Source: CAVZGO01 sp963774935 (GTDB taxonomy: Bacteria; Chloroflexota; Anaerolineae; Anaerolineales; UBA4823). Taken from it: a DNA stretch of 64,000 nucleotides. Shown one piece after another: positions 46,158 through 55,118 of this stretch. A program made the translations under genes and the position numbers. Each line of letters starts with the position of its first letter. The first letter of the stretch is position 1. The notes beneath the pieces were generated by a model. The model had not been told where the DNA came from. It searched no databases and saw only the letters and a program-made list of their open reading frames with translations. The stretch is from contig CAVZGO010000007.1 of the NCBI GenBank assembly GCA_963774935.1, positions 1 through 64,000 of the forward strand, read 5' to 3'.

Positions 46158-46273
46158 GCGCCCCTGCCAGACACGCTAACAGATTGGATCAAAATGAATA
46201 CAAGCTCTTTTAGAACGCATGGACATGTCAGGTCCTCGCGTATGATGAAGTATTACCTTGTGGAGGGGTGGTC

Positions 46274-47707
46274 ATGACCATCAGGGCGGTGTTTTTCGAT
46301 ATGGGAGGCACGATCCAAACATTCAGCTATACTCGTGAGCTTCGCCTGGCCGCGACCCCTGGCATTCAGGAACGACTCAAGTCCGCCGGGATCGAGGTAC
46401 AGCGTGATAACGAAGCACTGTATGCCCTGGTGTCTGAAGGTTTGGCGCGTTATCACGAATGGAGCGTCCAAAGCATGCAGGAGCTTCCTCCGCAGCAGGT
46501 CTGGGCGGACTATATCCTGGCAGGATATTCGACTGATATCAATGTGTTGGACGCGGTCGCAGAAGATTGGATGGTGTATTTGGAAACCTGTTATTACTAC
46601 CGGGCGATGCGTCCTGAAATTCCGCAGGTTTTGGAGACCCTCCAACGTATGGGATTAAAGATTGGCCTGATCAGTAATGTTTGCAGCCGGAGTCAGGTTC
46701 TGAATAACCTCAGAGAGTACGGCATTGCCCATTTCTTTAACCCAATTGTCCTTTCCAGTCAGTACGGCAGGCGCAAACCCGATCCGGCAATTTTTCATTA
46801 TGCCGCCCGCCTCGCCAACGTCCCGACCAGTGAATGCCTCTATGTGGGCGATCGCATCGCCCGGGATATCGTGGGGGCGCGCAAGGCGGGCTTTGGTCTG
46901 GCGATACAGATCCGGAACGATTTCAAACATGGCGAAGCTGACGAAGGCGCGACCCCGGATGCTGTGATCGAAGAGATGACCGAGCTGCTCGATATTTTAT
47001 ATAAAACCGAGTGCGGGGCTGAAAAGACAGCTACCCCCAGCCCAGCCAATGCTGCGCATGTCCGCGCAGTGCTTTTCGATGCCGGCGATATCCTTTACTT
47101 TCGACCAGAACGAGGCTGCAGGTTCGGAGAATTTCTTCAGGATTTGGGTCTGGTGCCCGACAACCGCCAAACCTTGAATAGGGAAGCTTTAGTGCAGCAG
47201 GCTTACCGCGGTCAGATCAGCCAGGACCAGTATCGGGAGGCTATTCTCCGGCTTTACGGCATCACCCAGCCGGATCAAATCGAACGCGGCAAGAAAATCC
47301 TGGCGGAGGAAGATGATGAAGTCCGTTTTTTTGACGGCGTCAGGCAGACCCTGCTTGATTTGAAAGAGAAGGGTTTTTTATTGGGGATTGTTACCGATAC
47401 GGCCAACCCCATCTCGGTAAAACTAGGCTGGTTTGAACAGGGCGGCTTTGAACATGTCTGGGATTCGATTATTTCTTCGCAAGAGATCGGAGTGCGCAAG
47501 CCAGACCCTAAGATTTATTGTGCGGCGCTCCAGCAGTTAGGGGTCACCACTGACCAGGTTATCTTTGTCGGGCATAAGTCCTCTGAGCTCGATGGGGCTC
47601 GAGCGATCGGTATCAGGACAGTTGCCTTTAACTATGAAATAAACGCACAGGCGGATTTCTATATTCAGCGGTTTCCGGAGCTGTTGAACCTGCCTGTTAT
47701 TGCTTAA
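46274..47707 (+). CDS. Tandem double-HAD protein
   Basis: A 477-residue fusion of two HAD domains. Domain 1 (about 1-240) has FFDMGGT (nucleophile D9, Gly in place of the second Asp), GRRKPDPAIF and YVGDRIARDIVGA, so it should be active. Domain 2 (about 255-470) has LFDAGDILYF and GVRKPDPKIY, but motif IV is FVGHKSSELDG, with His in place of the metal-binding Asp, so it may be weak, changed in specificity or regulatory. ATG 46274 has GGAGGGG 6 bp upstream; GTG 46268 is in frame but less likely. It opens the third part of the locus, before the HAD-TIM fusion gene 16 bp on. Confidence 0.88.
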   Translation: MTIRAVFFDMGGTIQTFSYTRELRLAATPGIQERLKSAGIEVQRDNEALYALVSEGLARYHEWSVQSMQELPPQQVWADYILAGYSTDINVLDAVAEDWMVYLETCYYYRAMRPEIPQVLETLQRMGLKIGLISNVCSRSQVLNNLREYGIAHFFNPIVLSSQYGRRKPDPAIFHYAARLANVPTSECLYVGDRIARDIVGARKAGFGLAIQIRNDFKHGEADEGATPDAVIEEMTELLDILYKTECGAEKTATPSPANAAHVRAVLFDAGDILYFRPERGCRFGEFLQDLGLVPDNRQTLNREALVQQAYRGQISQDQYREAILRLYGITQPDQIERGKKILAEEDDEVRFFDGVRQTLLDLKEKGFLLGIVTDTANPISVKLGWFEQGGFEHVWDSIISSQEIGVRKPDPKIYCAALQQLGVTTDQVIFVGHKSSELDGARAIGIRTVAFNYEINAQADFYIQRFPELLNLPVIA

Positions 47708-47723
47708 TGGGTGAAGTTATAAA

Positions 47724-49398
47724 ATGATGCAGCATATAGAAGCAGTGTTATTTGATATGGGTGGTACCTTGCGCAGGACTAAAAAGAGAAGCAGGGACGA
47801 ACGTCTGGCGAACATCGACAAGATCCTGATGCTGCTCGGGTCCAGCGCCGATCCTGCTAGATTTTCACGCCTTTTAGCTCGCCGGTCAACTGCCTACCGG
47901 CGCTGGGCGCGAGAGACAATGATTGAATTGGATGAAGTCGAGCTGTGGACACGCTGGTTACTCCCCGACTGGCCGGAAGTCCAGGTTCGCGAACATGCCC
48001 TACGTCTGAACCAACTCTGGCGTGAGGCAACCGGAGAGCGGACCATTTTCCCGGAGACGGCTGAGGTTTTGTTAACCCTCTTCCGGCGCGGCTACCGGCT
48101 CGGGCTGGTCAGCAATACCACCAGCAGCACTGAGGTCCCCGATGCCCTAGAAACGCTTGGGTTGACCGGTTATTTCGAAACGATTGTCCTTTCGGCGGTG
48201 GTAGGCAAGCGTAAACCCGACCCCAGCATTCTGCTGGAAGCGACCAGTCGCATGGGCATCGCGCCGGGCAAATGTGCTTATGTCGGCGACCTCCCCCACC
48301 GGGATGTGGCGGCTGCCAGGAAAGCTGGTTTTTCGAAGTCAATCCTGATCCGTAATCGCTCCAGCCGGGGAGCTAATGTACTTGAAGACCCCAAGCTTCG
48401 GCCCGATCACGACATCCACAGCTTGATAGATTTGCTGAAACTTTTCCCTGAGCGCACATCTCCACAGCCGCAGCGAGTTTATGCGGCTTCTATTTCTACG
48501 ATGTGGGCGATGAGAAATTTTCACTCGCTAGGCGATTTCATGGAAGCTGCCAGGCGGATCGGATTCCACCAGATTGAGCTAAACCACCAGGTCGATACGC
48601 CAATGCTGGAGGGAATCTCACTTGACACACATCGTTTCAGCAGCGTCCACGAGCCTTGCCCGGCGGATATTTCAGTTGCGGAATTAAAAAAGCGAGACTG
48701 GCTTATCTCGGCGACCGACGAAGCGTGCCGCCTTGAAGGAGTGAAATCCATCCAACGCAGTATCGACCTGGCACGCCGCCTGGGCGCTGGGGTAATCGTA
48801 GTTCATTCTGGCAGCGTCCACCCGGACCGGTCTTACGAAGATCAACTGCGTCTTATGTGGGATGCCGGGCAGGGCAGCTCACCCGAATATCAGGTGTTGA
48901 AAGACACTCTCATTAAGATTCGCCGGGAGTTTGCACCAGCCCGTCTGGAGGCTATCAAGAAAAGTCTCATCGAACTGCTCAACTATACCAGCTCCACCGG
49001 CATTCGCCTGGGTCTCGAGAACCGCTATCACTATTTGGAATTCCCAAGTCCGGACGAGCTGGAGGATACTGCTTGGATTGGCAAGCCCCGAACGCCTGGG
49101 ATTTATTTATGATGTCGGACATGCCCAGGCACTGTCCCGCCTCGGATTTTATCCGTATGACGAATGGTTGAAGCGCTTTTCATCGCGCATCATCGAGGTT
49201 CACCTGCATGATGTAATTGGTCTCCAGGATCACCAGGTGCCAGGACAGGGCGAAGTCGATTTCAACCTGATTGCAACCTATTTACCCAAAGATGCCTTTC
49301 GCACGTTAGAGTTCCAGGGATTCCATACCCACGAGCAGGTTATGACTGGCATGAAGGTTCTGGAGCAGCACGGTTGTATCAGGTATGAAGAAGGATAG
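47724..49398 (+). CDS. HAD hydrolase fused to a sugar-isomerase-type TIM barrel (one frameshift)
   Basis: Residues about 1-240 are a HAD domain (LFDMGGTLRR with D11 and Gly13, LVSNTTSS, GKRKPDPSIL, YVGDLPHRDV). Residues about 252-557 are a xylose-isomerase-like TIM barrel (AASISTMWAMRNFHS, VHEPCPADIS, VIVVHSGSVHP, LGLENRYHYLEFP, IYDVGHAQALSR, IEVHLHDV, LEFQG), with the Glu, Asp and His metal ligands of that fold. After PSPDELED a +1 frame change near 49068 is needed to continue LLGLASPERLGF; without it the protein stops at 49112. A bifunctional phosphatase-isomerase in one chain is unusual and suggests consecutive steps on one sugar. It is 16 bp after the double-HAD gene. Confidence 0.84.
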
Positions 49399-49414
49399 TT
49401 CAGGAGGTTTATCT

Positions 49415-50035
49415 ATGCGAAAGTATTTCAAAAAACGCCAGAACCGGTTCATCAAGATGATCCGGGACCAGGCATCTCTCACCCTCGATGGTTTGGATGC
49501 TTTGAAAGCTTATATGGCAGGGAATGACCCAGCGGCAGCCAATATTCTCACTGCCAAGGAAAAGGAGGCGGACGAAGCTCGCCGGATCCTCATTGATGAG
49601 CTGAACCAGACTTTCGTGACCCCTTTCGACCGGGAGGATATCTTTGCCCTCTCTCGCACCATAGACGACGTCGTTGACTATGCCTACAGCACAGTCAACG
49701 AAATGGAAATTCTGAAGGTTGAGCCGACACCCTTCAGCCTGCGCATGGCATCCCTGCTCAGAGACGCAGCCTACGAGCTGCTTCTGGCAGTGGATTGCCT
49801 GGAAGAACATCCCCGAGTTACCAATGAGCACGCCCAGCGCGCCAAGGCGCTTGAGAATCGGGTAGAGGCCGTTTATCGCGAGGCTCTGGCCGATCTCTTC
49901 AGTGATGTAGATGATATCGTCCAGGTGGTCAAGATGTTGAAAATGCGCGAGGTTTACCGTCATCTAAGCAACGCCGCCGACCGTGGCGATGAGGCGGCAA
50001 ACGTATTGGCAGACATCGTGGTCAAGATCACTTGA
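49415..50035 (+). CDS. DUF47/PhoU-like phosphate transport accessory protein
   Basis: A 206-residue all-helical protein of the DUF47 (Pit accessory) family, related to PhoU. Segments RKYFKKRQNRFIKMI, KEKEADEARRILIDELNQTFVTPFDREDIF and RTIDDVVDYAY are characteristic, with acidic motifs that may bind metal. It usually partners the PiT transporter encoded next and tunes phosphate flux. AGGAGG about 8 bp before ATG 49415 sets the start; the frame is open upstream to 49385. It follows the HAD-TIM gene by 16 bp. Confidence 0.9.
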   Translation: MRKYFKKRQNRFIKMIRDQASLTLDGLDALKAYMAGNDPAAANILTAKEKEADEARRILIDELNQTFVTPFDREDIFALSRTIDDVVDYAYSTVNEMEILKVEPTPFSLRMASLLRDAAYELLLAVDCLEEHPRVTNEHAQRAKALENRVEAVYREALADLFSDVDDIVQVVKMLKMREVYRHLSNAADRGDEAANVLADIVVKIT

Positions 50036-50045
50036 GAGCGGAGTA

Positions 50046-51038
50046 ATGTCCAGTACACTATTCCTTCTCATTATTGTCATCGTCCTGGCGCTCGGATTTG
50101 ATTTTCTGAACGGCATTCACGATTCGAGCAATGTGGTCGCTACGATGATCTCATCACGGTCGCTATCCCCGCGAGTTGCCTTGGGCATGACCGCCGTGGC
50201 GGAATTCCTCGGCCCGTTTATCTTTGGCGTGGCGGTAGCAGAGACTATCGGAGGAATTGTTGATGCCGATGCAATCAGCTTGCAGGTGCTGATCGCTGCC
50301 CTTTCCAGTGCCATCCTCTGGAACCTGTTCACCTGGTATCTGGGTTTTCCGAGCAGCTCCTCCCACGCTCTGATAGGGGGGATGGTCGGTGCTGTTTTTA
50401 TCGGTGCTGGATGGCAAGCAATTAATCTCGATGAATTCAAAAAAATCCTGATCGCCCTCTTTACATCTCCTTTTATCGGGTTCATTTTCGGCTTTATCTT
50501 GTTGAGAATAATCATGAGCCTGTGCTGGAACTCATCCCCAAAAGTCAATGCTGTGTTCAAGCGCGGCCAGATTTTCACCGCTCTGGCCCTGGCGCTCAGT
50601 CATGGAACAAATGACGCACAAAAGACGATGGGGCTTATCTCACTTGCCCTGGTCATCAGCGGGTATTCAAGCACATTGATCGTACCGAATTGGGTCATCT
50701 TCATGTGCGCCAGTATGATCGCCCTGGGAACAGCTATGGGCGGCTGGAGGCTAATCCGTACGTTGGGAGGAAAGTTCTACAAAATCCGACCGGTGGATGG
50801 CTTCTCATCCCAACTGGCTTCCGCTACGGTCATCCTCGGTGCATCACTGGTGGGTGGACCGGTAAGCACGACGCAGGTGGTTAGCTCGTCCATTATGGGA
50901 GCAGGCGCGGCAGAACGGGTGAACAAGGTGCGTTGGGGAGTAGCGCGGGAGATCGCCACCGCCTGGCTCTTGACGATCCCAGCGACCGCTTTACTCGCTG
51001 CCGGGCTGTATTGGGTGATTCTTCAGATTATCCCATGA
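50046..51038 (+). CDS. PiT-family inorganic phosphate transporter
   Basis: A 330-residue membrane protein with about nine or ten helices. Both PiT signatures are present: GFDFLNGIHDSSNVVATMI near the N-terminus and ALSHGTNDAQKTMG in the second half. It moves inorganic phosphate, often with a cation; direction depends on gradients. Placed after several phosphatase genes, it may export or balance phosphate freed inside the cell. ATG 50046 with GCGGAGT upstream is chosen over the longer frame from 49983, which overlaps DUF47. Confidence 0.93.
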   Translation: MSSTLFLLIIVIVLALGFDFLNGIHDSSNVVATMISSRSLSPRVALGMTAVAEFLGPFIFGVAVAETIGGIVDADAISLQVLIAALSSAILWNLFTWYLGFPSSSSHALIGGMVGAVFIGAGWQAINLDEFKKILIALFTSPFIGFIFGFILLRIIMSLCWNSSPKVNAVFKRGQIFTALALALSHGTNDAQKTMGLISLALVISGYSSTLIVPNWVIFMCASMIALGTAMGGWRLIRTLGGKFYKIRPVDGFSSQLASATVILGASLVGGPVSTTQVVSSSIMGAGAAERVNKVRWGVAREIATAWLLTIPATALLAAGLYWVILQIIP

Positions 51039-51069
51039 ATACAATCGGCGCATTTTTAGAAAGGGAATT

Positions 51070-51974
51070 ATGAAAACTGAAGCAGCAGTACGACGTGGTG
51101 TGCATCGGTAATTACACCAAGGACACGATCATCTCCCCGAGCGGGTATAAGGTATGTCGACGGCGGGGCGGTCAACTACGCCGCCCATGCCACAATCCGG
51201 CTGGGATTCAAGACCGCAGTGGTCACCCGCCTGGCGGAAGCAGACGTCCACGTGGTGCGCACCCTCGAACAGGCGGGAATCGATTGTTATCCGGTTTACT
51301 CCCCTTACTCAACCTTGATGAAGCTCGAGTACCCAACCACGGACCCTGACATACGTCATCTGTCTGTCGCTGCCACGGCAGGCACGATCACCGCCAGCCA
51401 GGTGGATAGCCTGCAGACGAAAGCCGCAGTGATCGGCTCGAGCCTGCGCGGCGAGGTCAGTCTGGATGTCATCCAGAGCCTAAAAAAGAAAGGGGTTCTG
51501 GTCGCTGCAGACATGCAGGGCTTTGTGCGCGTCCTGCGCGGGGAGGAGTTATGCTATGAACCGTGGGAAGAGATGCAGGAAACTCTGGCTCAGGTGGACA
51601 TCGTAAAAAGCGATGCAGTCGAGGCGGAGTTTCTTACCGGTGAAACAGACCTGCACAGAGCCGCACAATTCTATGCCGCTATGGGACCCACAGAGATCGT
51701 GCTGACCCACAAGGACGGCGTGCTTGTCTATGCTGACGGGAAATTCAGCGATCTGGGCTTTTACCCGAGGCAGTTGAACGGGCGCAGCGGGCGCGGCGAC
51801 ACCTGCATTGGCGCATACGTCGCCATGCGGCTTATAAAACCACCACGTGAAGCTGGTATTTGGGCAGCAGCGGTCACCAGCCTGAAGATGGAAGACCTTG
51901 GGCCTTTCAAGCTCTCAATCGCCGACGTGGAGGCACTCATTCATGCCAAATACAATCACGGATCGAGCGGCTGA
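51070..51974 (+). CDS. PfkB-family sugar kinase (two frameshifts)
   Basis: Joined over two single-base insertions, this reads as a ribokinase-fold kinase of about 300 residues. ATG 51070 starts MK; dropping one A from AAAA (51073-51076) gives KLKQQYDVVCIGNYTKDTI. Dropping one T near 51146 gives IRYVDGGAVNYAAHATIRLG. The rest is open to 51974. The sugar-binding N-terminus (DGGAVNYAAHA) and the catalytic motif NGRSGRGDTCIGAYV, with the general-base Asp, are intact. It should phosphorylate a sugar or sugar-like compound; the identity is unknown. It follows pitA-type transport after about 30 bp and overlaps the next gene. Confidence 0.8.
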
Positions 51975-52831
51975 GGAGCAAACCCGCCTCACCAAACGCC
52001 GGGCAAATTGCAGGTGCAGCTTATCCACAACTCTTTGGCAGGATGTCTGCAGAATGGAACGCACCTGACGCTGAGGACGGTGCCTGGCTGATGTATTCAG
52101 CCAATTATGTCCTGCGTACGGCTGGCGTTCTTTTGGCGCTCGATCCGCTGACCCTGCCTTGGCGCGTCCCAGGCGCACCAGCGGTGGACACCAGCCAGGC
52201 TTTCGAACAACTTAGATTTGTATTGCTGACCCACAGCCACACCGACCACCTGGATTTCAATTTGTTACGCACGCTGCAAAACCTGCCTCTGAGCTGGGTG
52301 ATTCCCGAATACCTTCTGCAGCGGGTGCAGGCTGTTATATCGCTTCCTGAGGACCGGGTCATTGTCCCCCGGCCAATGCAAGCCATCGACATCCTGGGGA
52401 TACACCTCATCCCTTTTGAAGGGCATCACTTCGAGGAATTTCCGGCTGCTTCCGGAAAGAGGCATGGAGTCCCGGCAACTGCATACCTGGTCGAGTTCAA
52501 TGGAAAACGCTGGCTGTTTCCAGGCGATACCCGAAATTACTCAGCTACTTTTCCGGTCCTGCCAGGCCCATTGGATGGAATTTTCGCCCATGTCTGGCTG
52601 GGACGCGGGAGCGCCTTGCTGGATGAGCCGCCTCTGCTGGACCAATTCTGCCGCTTCTGCGCTGGCTTTCAACCGAAAAGGGTTGTCCTGACTCACCTGG
52701 AAGAATATGGGCGAGATGTCGATGATTACTGGACTGAGCGGCATGCCCGAATGGTGATCTCACGCTGCAAGCAAATAGCGCCAGAGGTTCCGATCACGGC
52801 ATTTTACATTGGGGATGTCGTCAGACTGTAA
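51943..52831 (+). CDS. Metallo-beta-lactamase-fold hydrolase (N-terminus uncertain)
   Basis: An MBL-fold hydrolase of about 260-295 residues. The dinuclear metal motif LTHSHTDHLDFN, a second His in EGHHFEEF and Asp in FPGDTRNY are present. ATG 52043 (MSAEWNAPD) is in frame and gives 262 residues. A better start may be ATG 51943, overlapping the kinase end, giving MPNTITDRAAEEQ. That needs a +1 frame change near 52000 and then joins QIAGAAYPQLFGR. The fold includes lactonases, phosphodiesterases and phospholipase D-like enzymes; the substrate is unknown. It ends the long plus-strand locus. Confidence 0.82.
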
Positions 52832-52852
52832 TTGAGATATGAGCAAAAGAAA

Positions 52853-52883
52853 AGGCTGCTTCGATTAGCTCTCGAAACAGCCT
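52853..52883 (+). terminator. Hairpin after the metallo-hydrolase gene
   Basis: AGGCTG-C-TTCGA (52853-52864) faces TCGAA-A-CAGCCT (52872-52883). It lies just beyond the stop at 52831, with an A-rich run before it. The missing T-run leaves orientation uncertain. Confidence 0.55.
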
Positions 52884-52960
52884 GGGTGCGAGACAACGCG
52901 CTGGCGGCAATTCAACCAATCATTGCGTTTCTGCCCCTGTTAGGGAAAAATTTGTAACTG

Positions 52961-53050
52961 CGGGGAGGGCGGGATTCGAACCCGCGGCGGAGTTTAAAGC
53001 CCCGCACTCACTTAGCAGGCGAGCCCAATCGGCCACTCTGGCACCTCCCC
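52961..53050 (-). tRNA. tRNA-Ser (GCT anticodon)
   Basis: On the minus strand a 90-nt cloverleaf starts GGGGAGG and ends CCTCCCC with discriminator G. The anticodon arm is CTCGC-CTGCTAA-GTGAG, giving GCT for AGC/AGU serine codons. A long variable arm (class II) and the GTTCGAATC T-loop are present. CCA is not encoded. Confidence 0.93.
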
Positions 53051-53142
53051 AGTATGCGCCAGAATTCTACCATATCTAATCCGACGATGCAATTAATAAT
53101 TTAATTTAGCTTCATTCCGGAGCTGATGGAAAATGAATTGTC

Positions 53143-53187
53143 TTCGGGATTATTTTAGGCGGCAAAGCCGTCCAAAATAATCCCGAA
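53143..53187. repeat. 45-nt near-perfect palindrome between two tRNA-Ser genes
   Basis: A 21-nt left arm (53143-53163), AAA loop and 21-nt right arm (53167-53187) pair with one mismatch and one G-U. The outer 14 pairs are perfect. It lies between the two tRNA genes and could terminate the upstream tRNA-Ser(TGA) transcript, or be a small mobile palindrome. Confidence 0.7.
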
Positions 53188-53257
53188 TACTCGAAATAAG
53201 AAATTATGTGGTGAGCAGAATCCTGCGCATCACACTCACTACAATATAATTATCTGG

Positions 53258-53342
53258 CGGAGGGAGAGGGATTCGAACCCACGTTGGATTTCTCCAAACC
53301 TGTTTTCAAGACAGGCGCCTTAAGCCACTCGGCCATCCCTCC
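53258..53342 (-). tRNA. tRNA-Ser (TGA anticodon)
   Basis: An 85-nt minus-strand class II tRNA. The acceptor stem is GGAGGGA/TCCCTCC with discriminator G. The anticodon arm is CCTGT-CTTGAAA-ACAGG, giving TGA for UCN serine codons. A long variable arm and the T-loop GTTCGAATC are clear. CCA is not encoded. Confidence 0.93.
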
Positions 53343-53391
53343 GGGAATCGTTTAACGAATGACGATGGGCATTCTAACATAATTTTGGGAT

Positions 53392-53434
53392 GTTTGTTTA
53401 TTTTCTGTTTCTGCGATACAGAAAATAAACAAAC
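53392..53434. promoter_or_regulatory. Perfect 17-bp inverted repeat upstream of murJ
   Basis: GTTTGTTTATTTTCTGT (53392-53408) and ACAGAAAATAAACAAAC (53418-53434) are exact inverted copies around a 9-nt centre. The right arm overlaps where a -35 would lie for TATACT at 53450-53455, 20-25 bp before the murJ ATG. It may be an operator or an RNA hairpin. Confidence 0.6.
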
Positions 53435-53474
53435 TAAGTTGGATAGTGCTATACTTGCAAAATTGGCTGAGCCG

Positions 53475-55001
53475 ATGTCCAAAATAGCCCGCTCCACTCT
53501 GATCGTCGCTTTTTTCTTCGGCCTGGAGAAGCTGCTCGGCTTCCTGGGCAAGATCCTGATCAACCGCCAGTTTGGCCTGTCGGCCACGCTGGACGCATTT
53601 TATGTAGCCAATAACATCCCCGACTTGCTCTTCGCGTTGATCTCGGGGGGTGTACTCGCGATGGCGCTGATTCCTGTGCTCTCCGAATACCTGGAGCGCG
53701 AAGGGCGCGCCCCAATGTGGGACCTTTTCTCGCGCATCGCCAATCTGGTCTTCCTGGCGACCGCCGGTCTGTCACTGCTGGTGTTCATCTTTGCGGACCA
53801 ACTGGTGAGCTTCCGCCTGGGCGTAGCGCCGGGCTTCACTGCCGTCCAGCAGGCGCTGGTTGCGGACCTGATGCGCATCAACCTGCTGGGCACGCTGCTG
53901 TTCTCACTCAGCGGGCTGGCGATCGCCGGGCTTCAGGCAAATCAACACTTCTTCCTGCCCGCCCTGGCGCCGGCGATGTACGATATCGGCACCCTGTTCG
54001 GGGTGATCGTGCTGGCACCGGAGAATGGCCTCTCCCTGGGACCAATCACACTGCCGGCCTTTGGGCTGGGCATCCATGGCGTTGTGTACGGCACCGTGCT
54101 GGGCGCGGCGCTGTTCCTGCTGGTGCAGGTGCCCGGGTTGATCTACTACCGCTTCCGCTGGCGACCGGCAATCAATCTGCGCCACCCTGGGGTGGTTAAG
54201 GTGCTGGCGCTGGTCGGACCGCGCGTACTGACCGTCGGAGCGATCCAGGTTATATTTTACGCCCAGGATAACATCGCATCGCGACTGGCTGAGGGCTCGG
54301 TGACCGCCCTGGCGAACGGCTGGCTGTTCATGCAGGTGCCGGAGACGCTGATTGGCACAGCCATCGCCACTGTGCTGCTGCCAACCCTGTCCGAGCTGGT
54401 GACGCGCGGCCAGGACCAGGCTTTCAGGGACACCTTAAACCGCGCCCTGCGGGTGATTCTGGCGCTGGCGCTGCCGGTGGCGGTGGTGGTAGCGGTGGGA
54501 GTACGCCCGGTGATCCAGATCCTGGGCTTCGATGCAGCAGGGACCGAGTTGGTGGCGTGGGTGACACGCGCTTTTCTGCTGGGCATGGTAGGGCACGCTT
54601 TGCTCGAAACGACGGTGCGCGCCTACTACGCCCGCCAGGATGCCATAACTCCGCTTAAGGTCTACTGGGGCGGGGCAGTCGCCTTCATTCTAATTGGAGC
54701 AGGATTGGCATGGCTGCTTGGACCAGCAGGCATCGCTCTGGCGAACGCACTGGTGTATACTGGGCTGGCACTGACATTGCTGGTGCTGCTCAACCGGCGC
54801 TACCCGGGCATCCTGCAGATCAAAAACACGCTGGGACGGGTGCTGCTGGCTAGCCTTGCTGGCGGTCTGGCTGCGGCTGGCGTCCTGGCGCTGGGTTTAC
54901 CACTTCCGGGAGTGATTGCAGGGCTGGTAGCAATGGGCATCGGAGTATTGGTTGCTCTGCCGTTCGTTTGGCCGGAGGTGCGGTTGTTAATTCGTTTGTA
55001 A
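53475..55001 (+). CDS. murJ: Lipid II flippase
   Basis: MurJ moves the peptidoglycan precursor lipid II across the cytoplasmic membrane. From ATG 53475 the protein is about 508 residues with about 14 helices. The N-terminal part (STLIVAFFFGLEKLLGFLGKILI, ATLDAFYVANNIPDLLFALISGG) is characteristic, and the essential Arg/Asp of the first helices are visible. An in-frame ATG at 53385 would add 30 poor residues encoded by the palindrome and is rejected. It appears monocistronic and ends in a hairpin over its stop codon. Confidence 0.92.
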   Translation: MSKIARSTLIVAFFFGLEKLLGFLGKILINRQFGLSATLDAFYVANNIPDLLFALISGGVLAMALIPVLSEYLEREGRAPMWDLFSRIANLVFLATAGLSLLVFIFADQLVSFRLGVAPGFTAVQQALVADLMRINLLGTLLFSLSGLAIAGLQANQHFFLPALAPAMYDIGTLFGVIVLAPENGLSLGPITLPAFGLGIHGVVYGTVLGAALFLLVQVPGLIYYRFRWRPAINLRHPGVVKVLALVGPRVLTVGAIQVIFYAQDNIASRLAEGSVTALANGWLFMQVPETLIGTAIATVLLPTLSELVTRGQDQAFRDTLNRALRVILALALPVAVVVAVGVRPVIQILGFDAAGTELVAWVTRAFLLGMVGHALLETTVRAYYARQDAITPLKVYWGGAVAFILIGAGLAWLLGPAGIALANALVYTGLALTLLVLLNRRYPGILQIKNTLGRVLLASLAGGLAAAGVLALGLPLPGVIAGLVAMGIGVLVALPFVWPEVRLLIRL

Positions 55002-55030
55002 AATTAGTGCAAGCCCTAATTTTACAAACG
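54993..55030 (+). terminator. Hairpin overlapping the murJ stop codon
   Basis: CGTTTGTAAAATTAG (54993-55007) and CTAATTTTACAAACG (55016-55030) are perfect inverted copies with an 8-nt loop. The murJ TAA is inside the left arm. A terminator role is likely, although no T-run follows. Confidence 0.6.
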
Positions 55031-55118
55031 ATCAGAGTGGTATTATGGGCTACTGCCATGAAGTCGCACATGGCTTTACGCCAAGGCAACAGGAAAATTC
55101 TTTGAAAGGAGAAACGTT

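Noticed and set aside
53385..53474. Upstream start for murJ
   Set aside because: It would encode the palindrome and 30 Cys/Phe-rich residues absent from the MurJ family.
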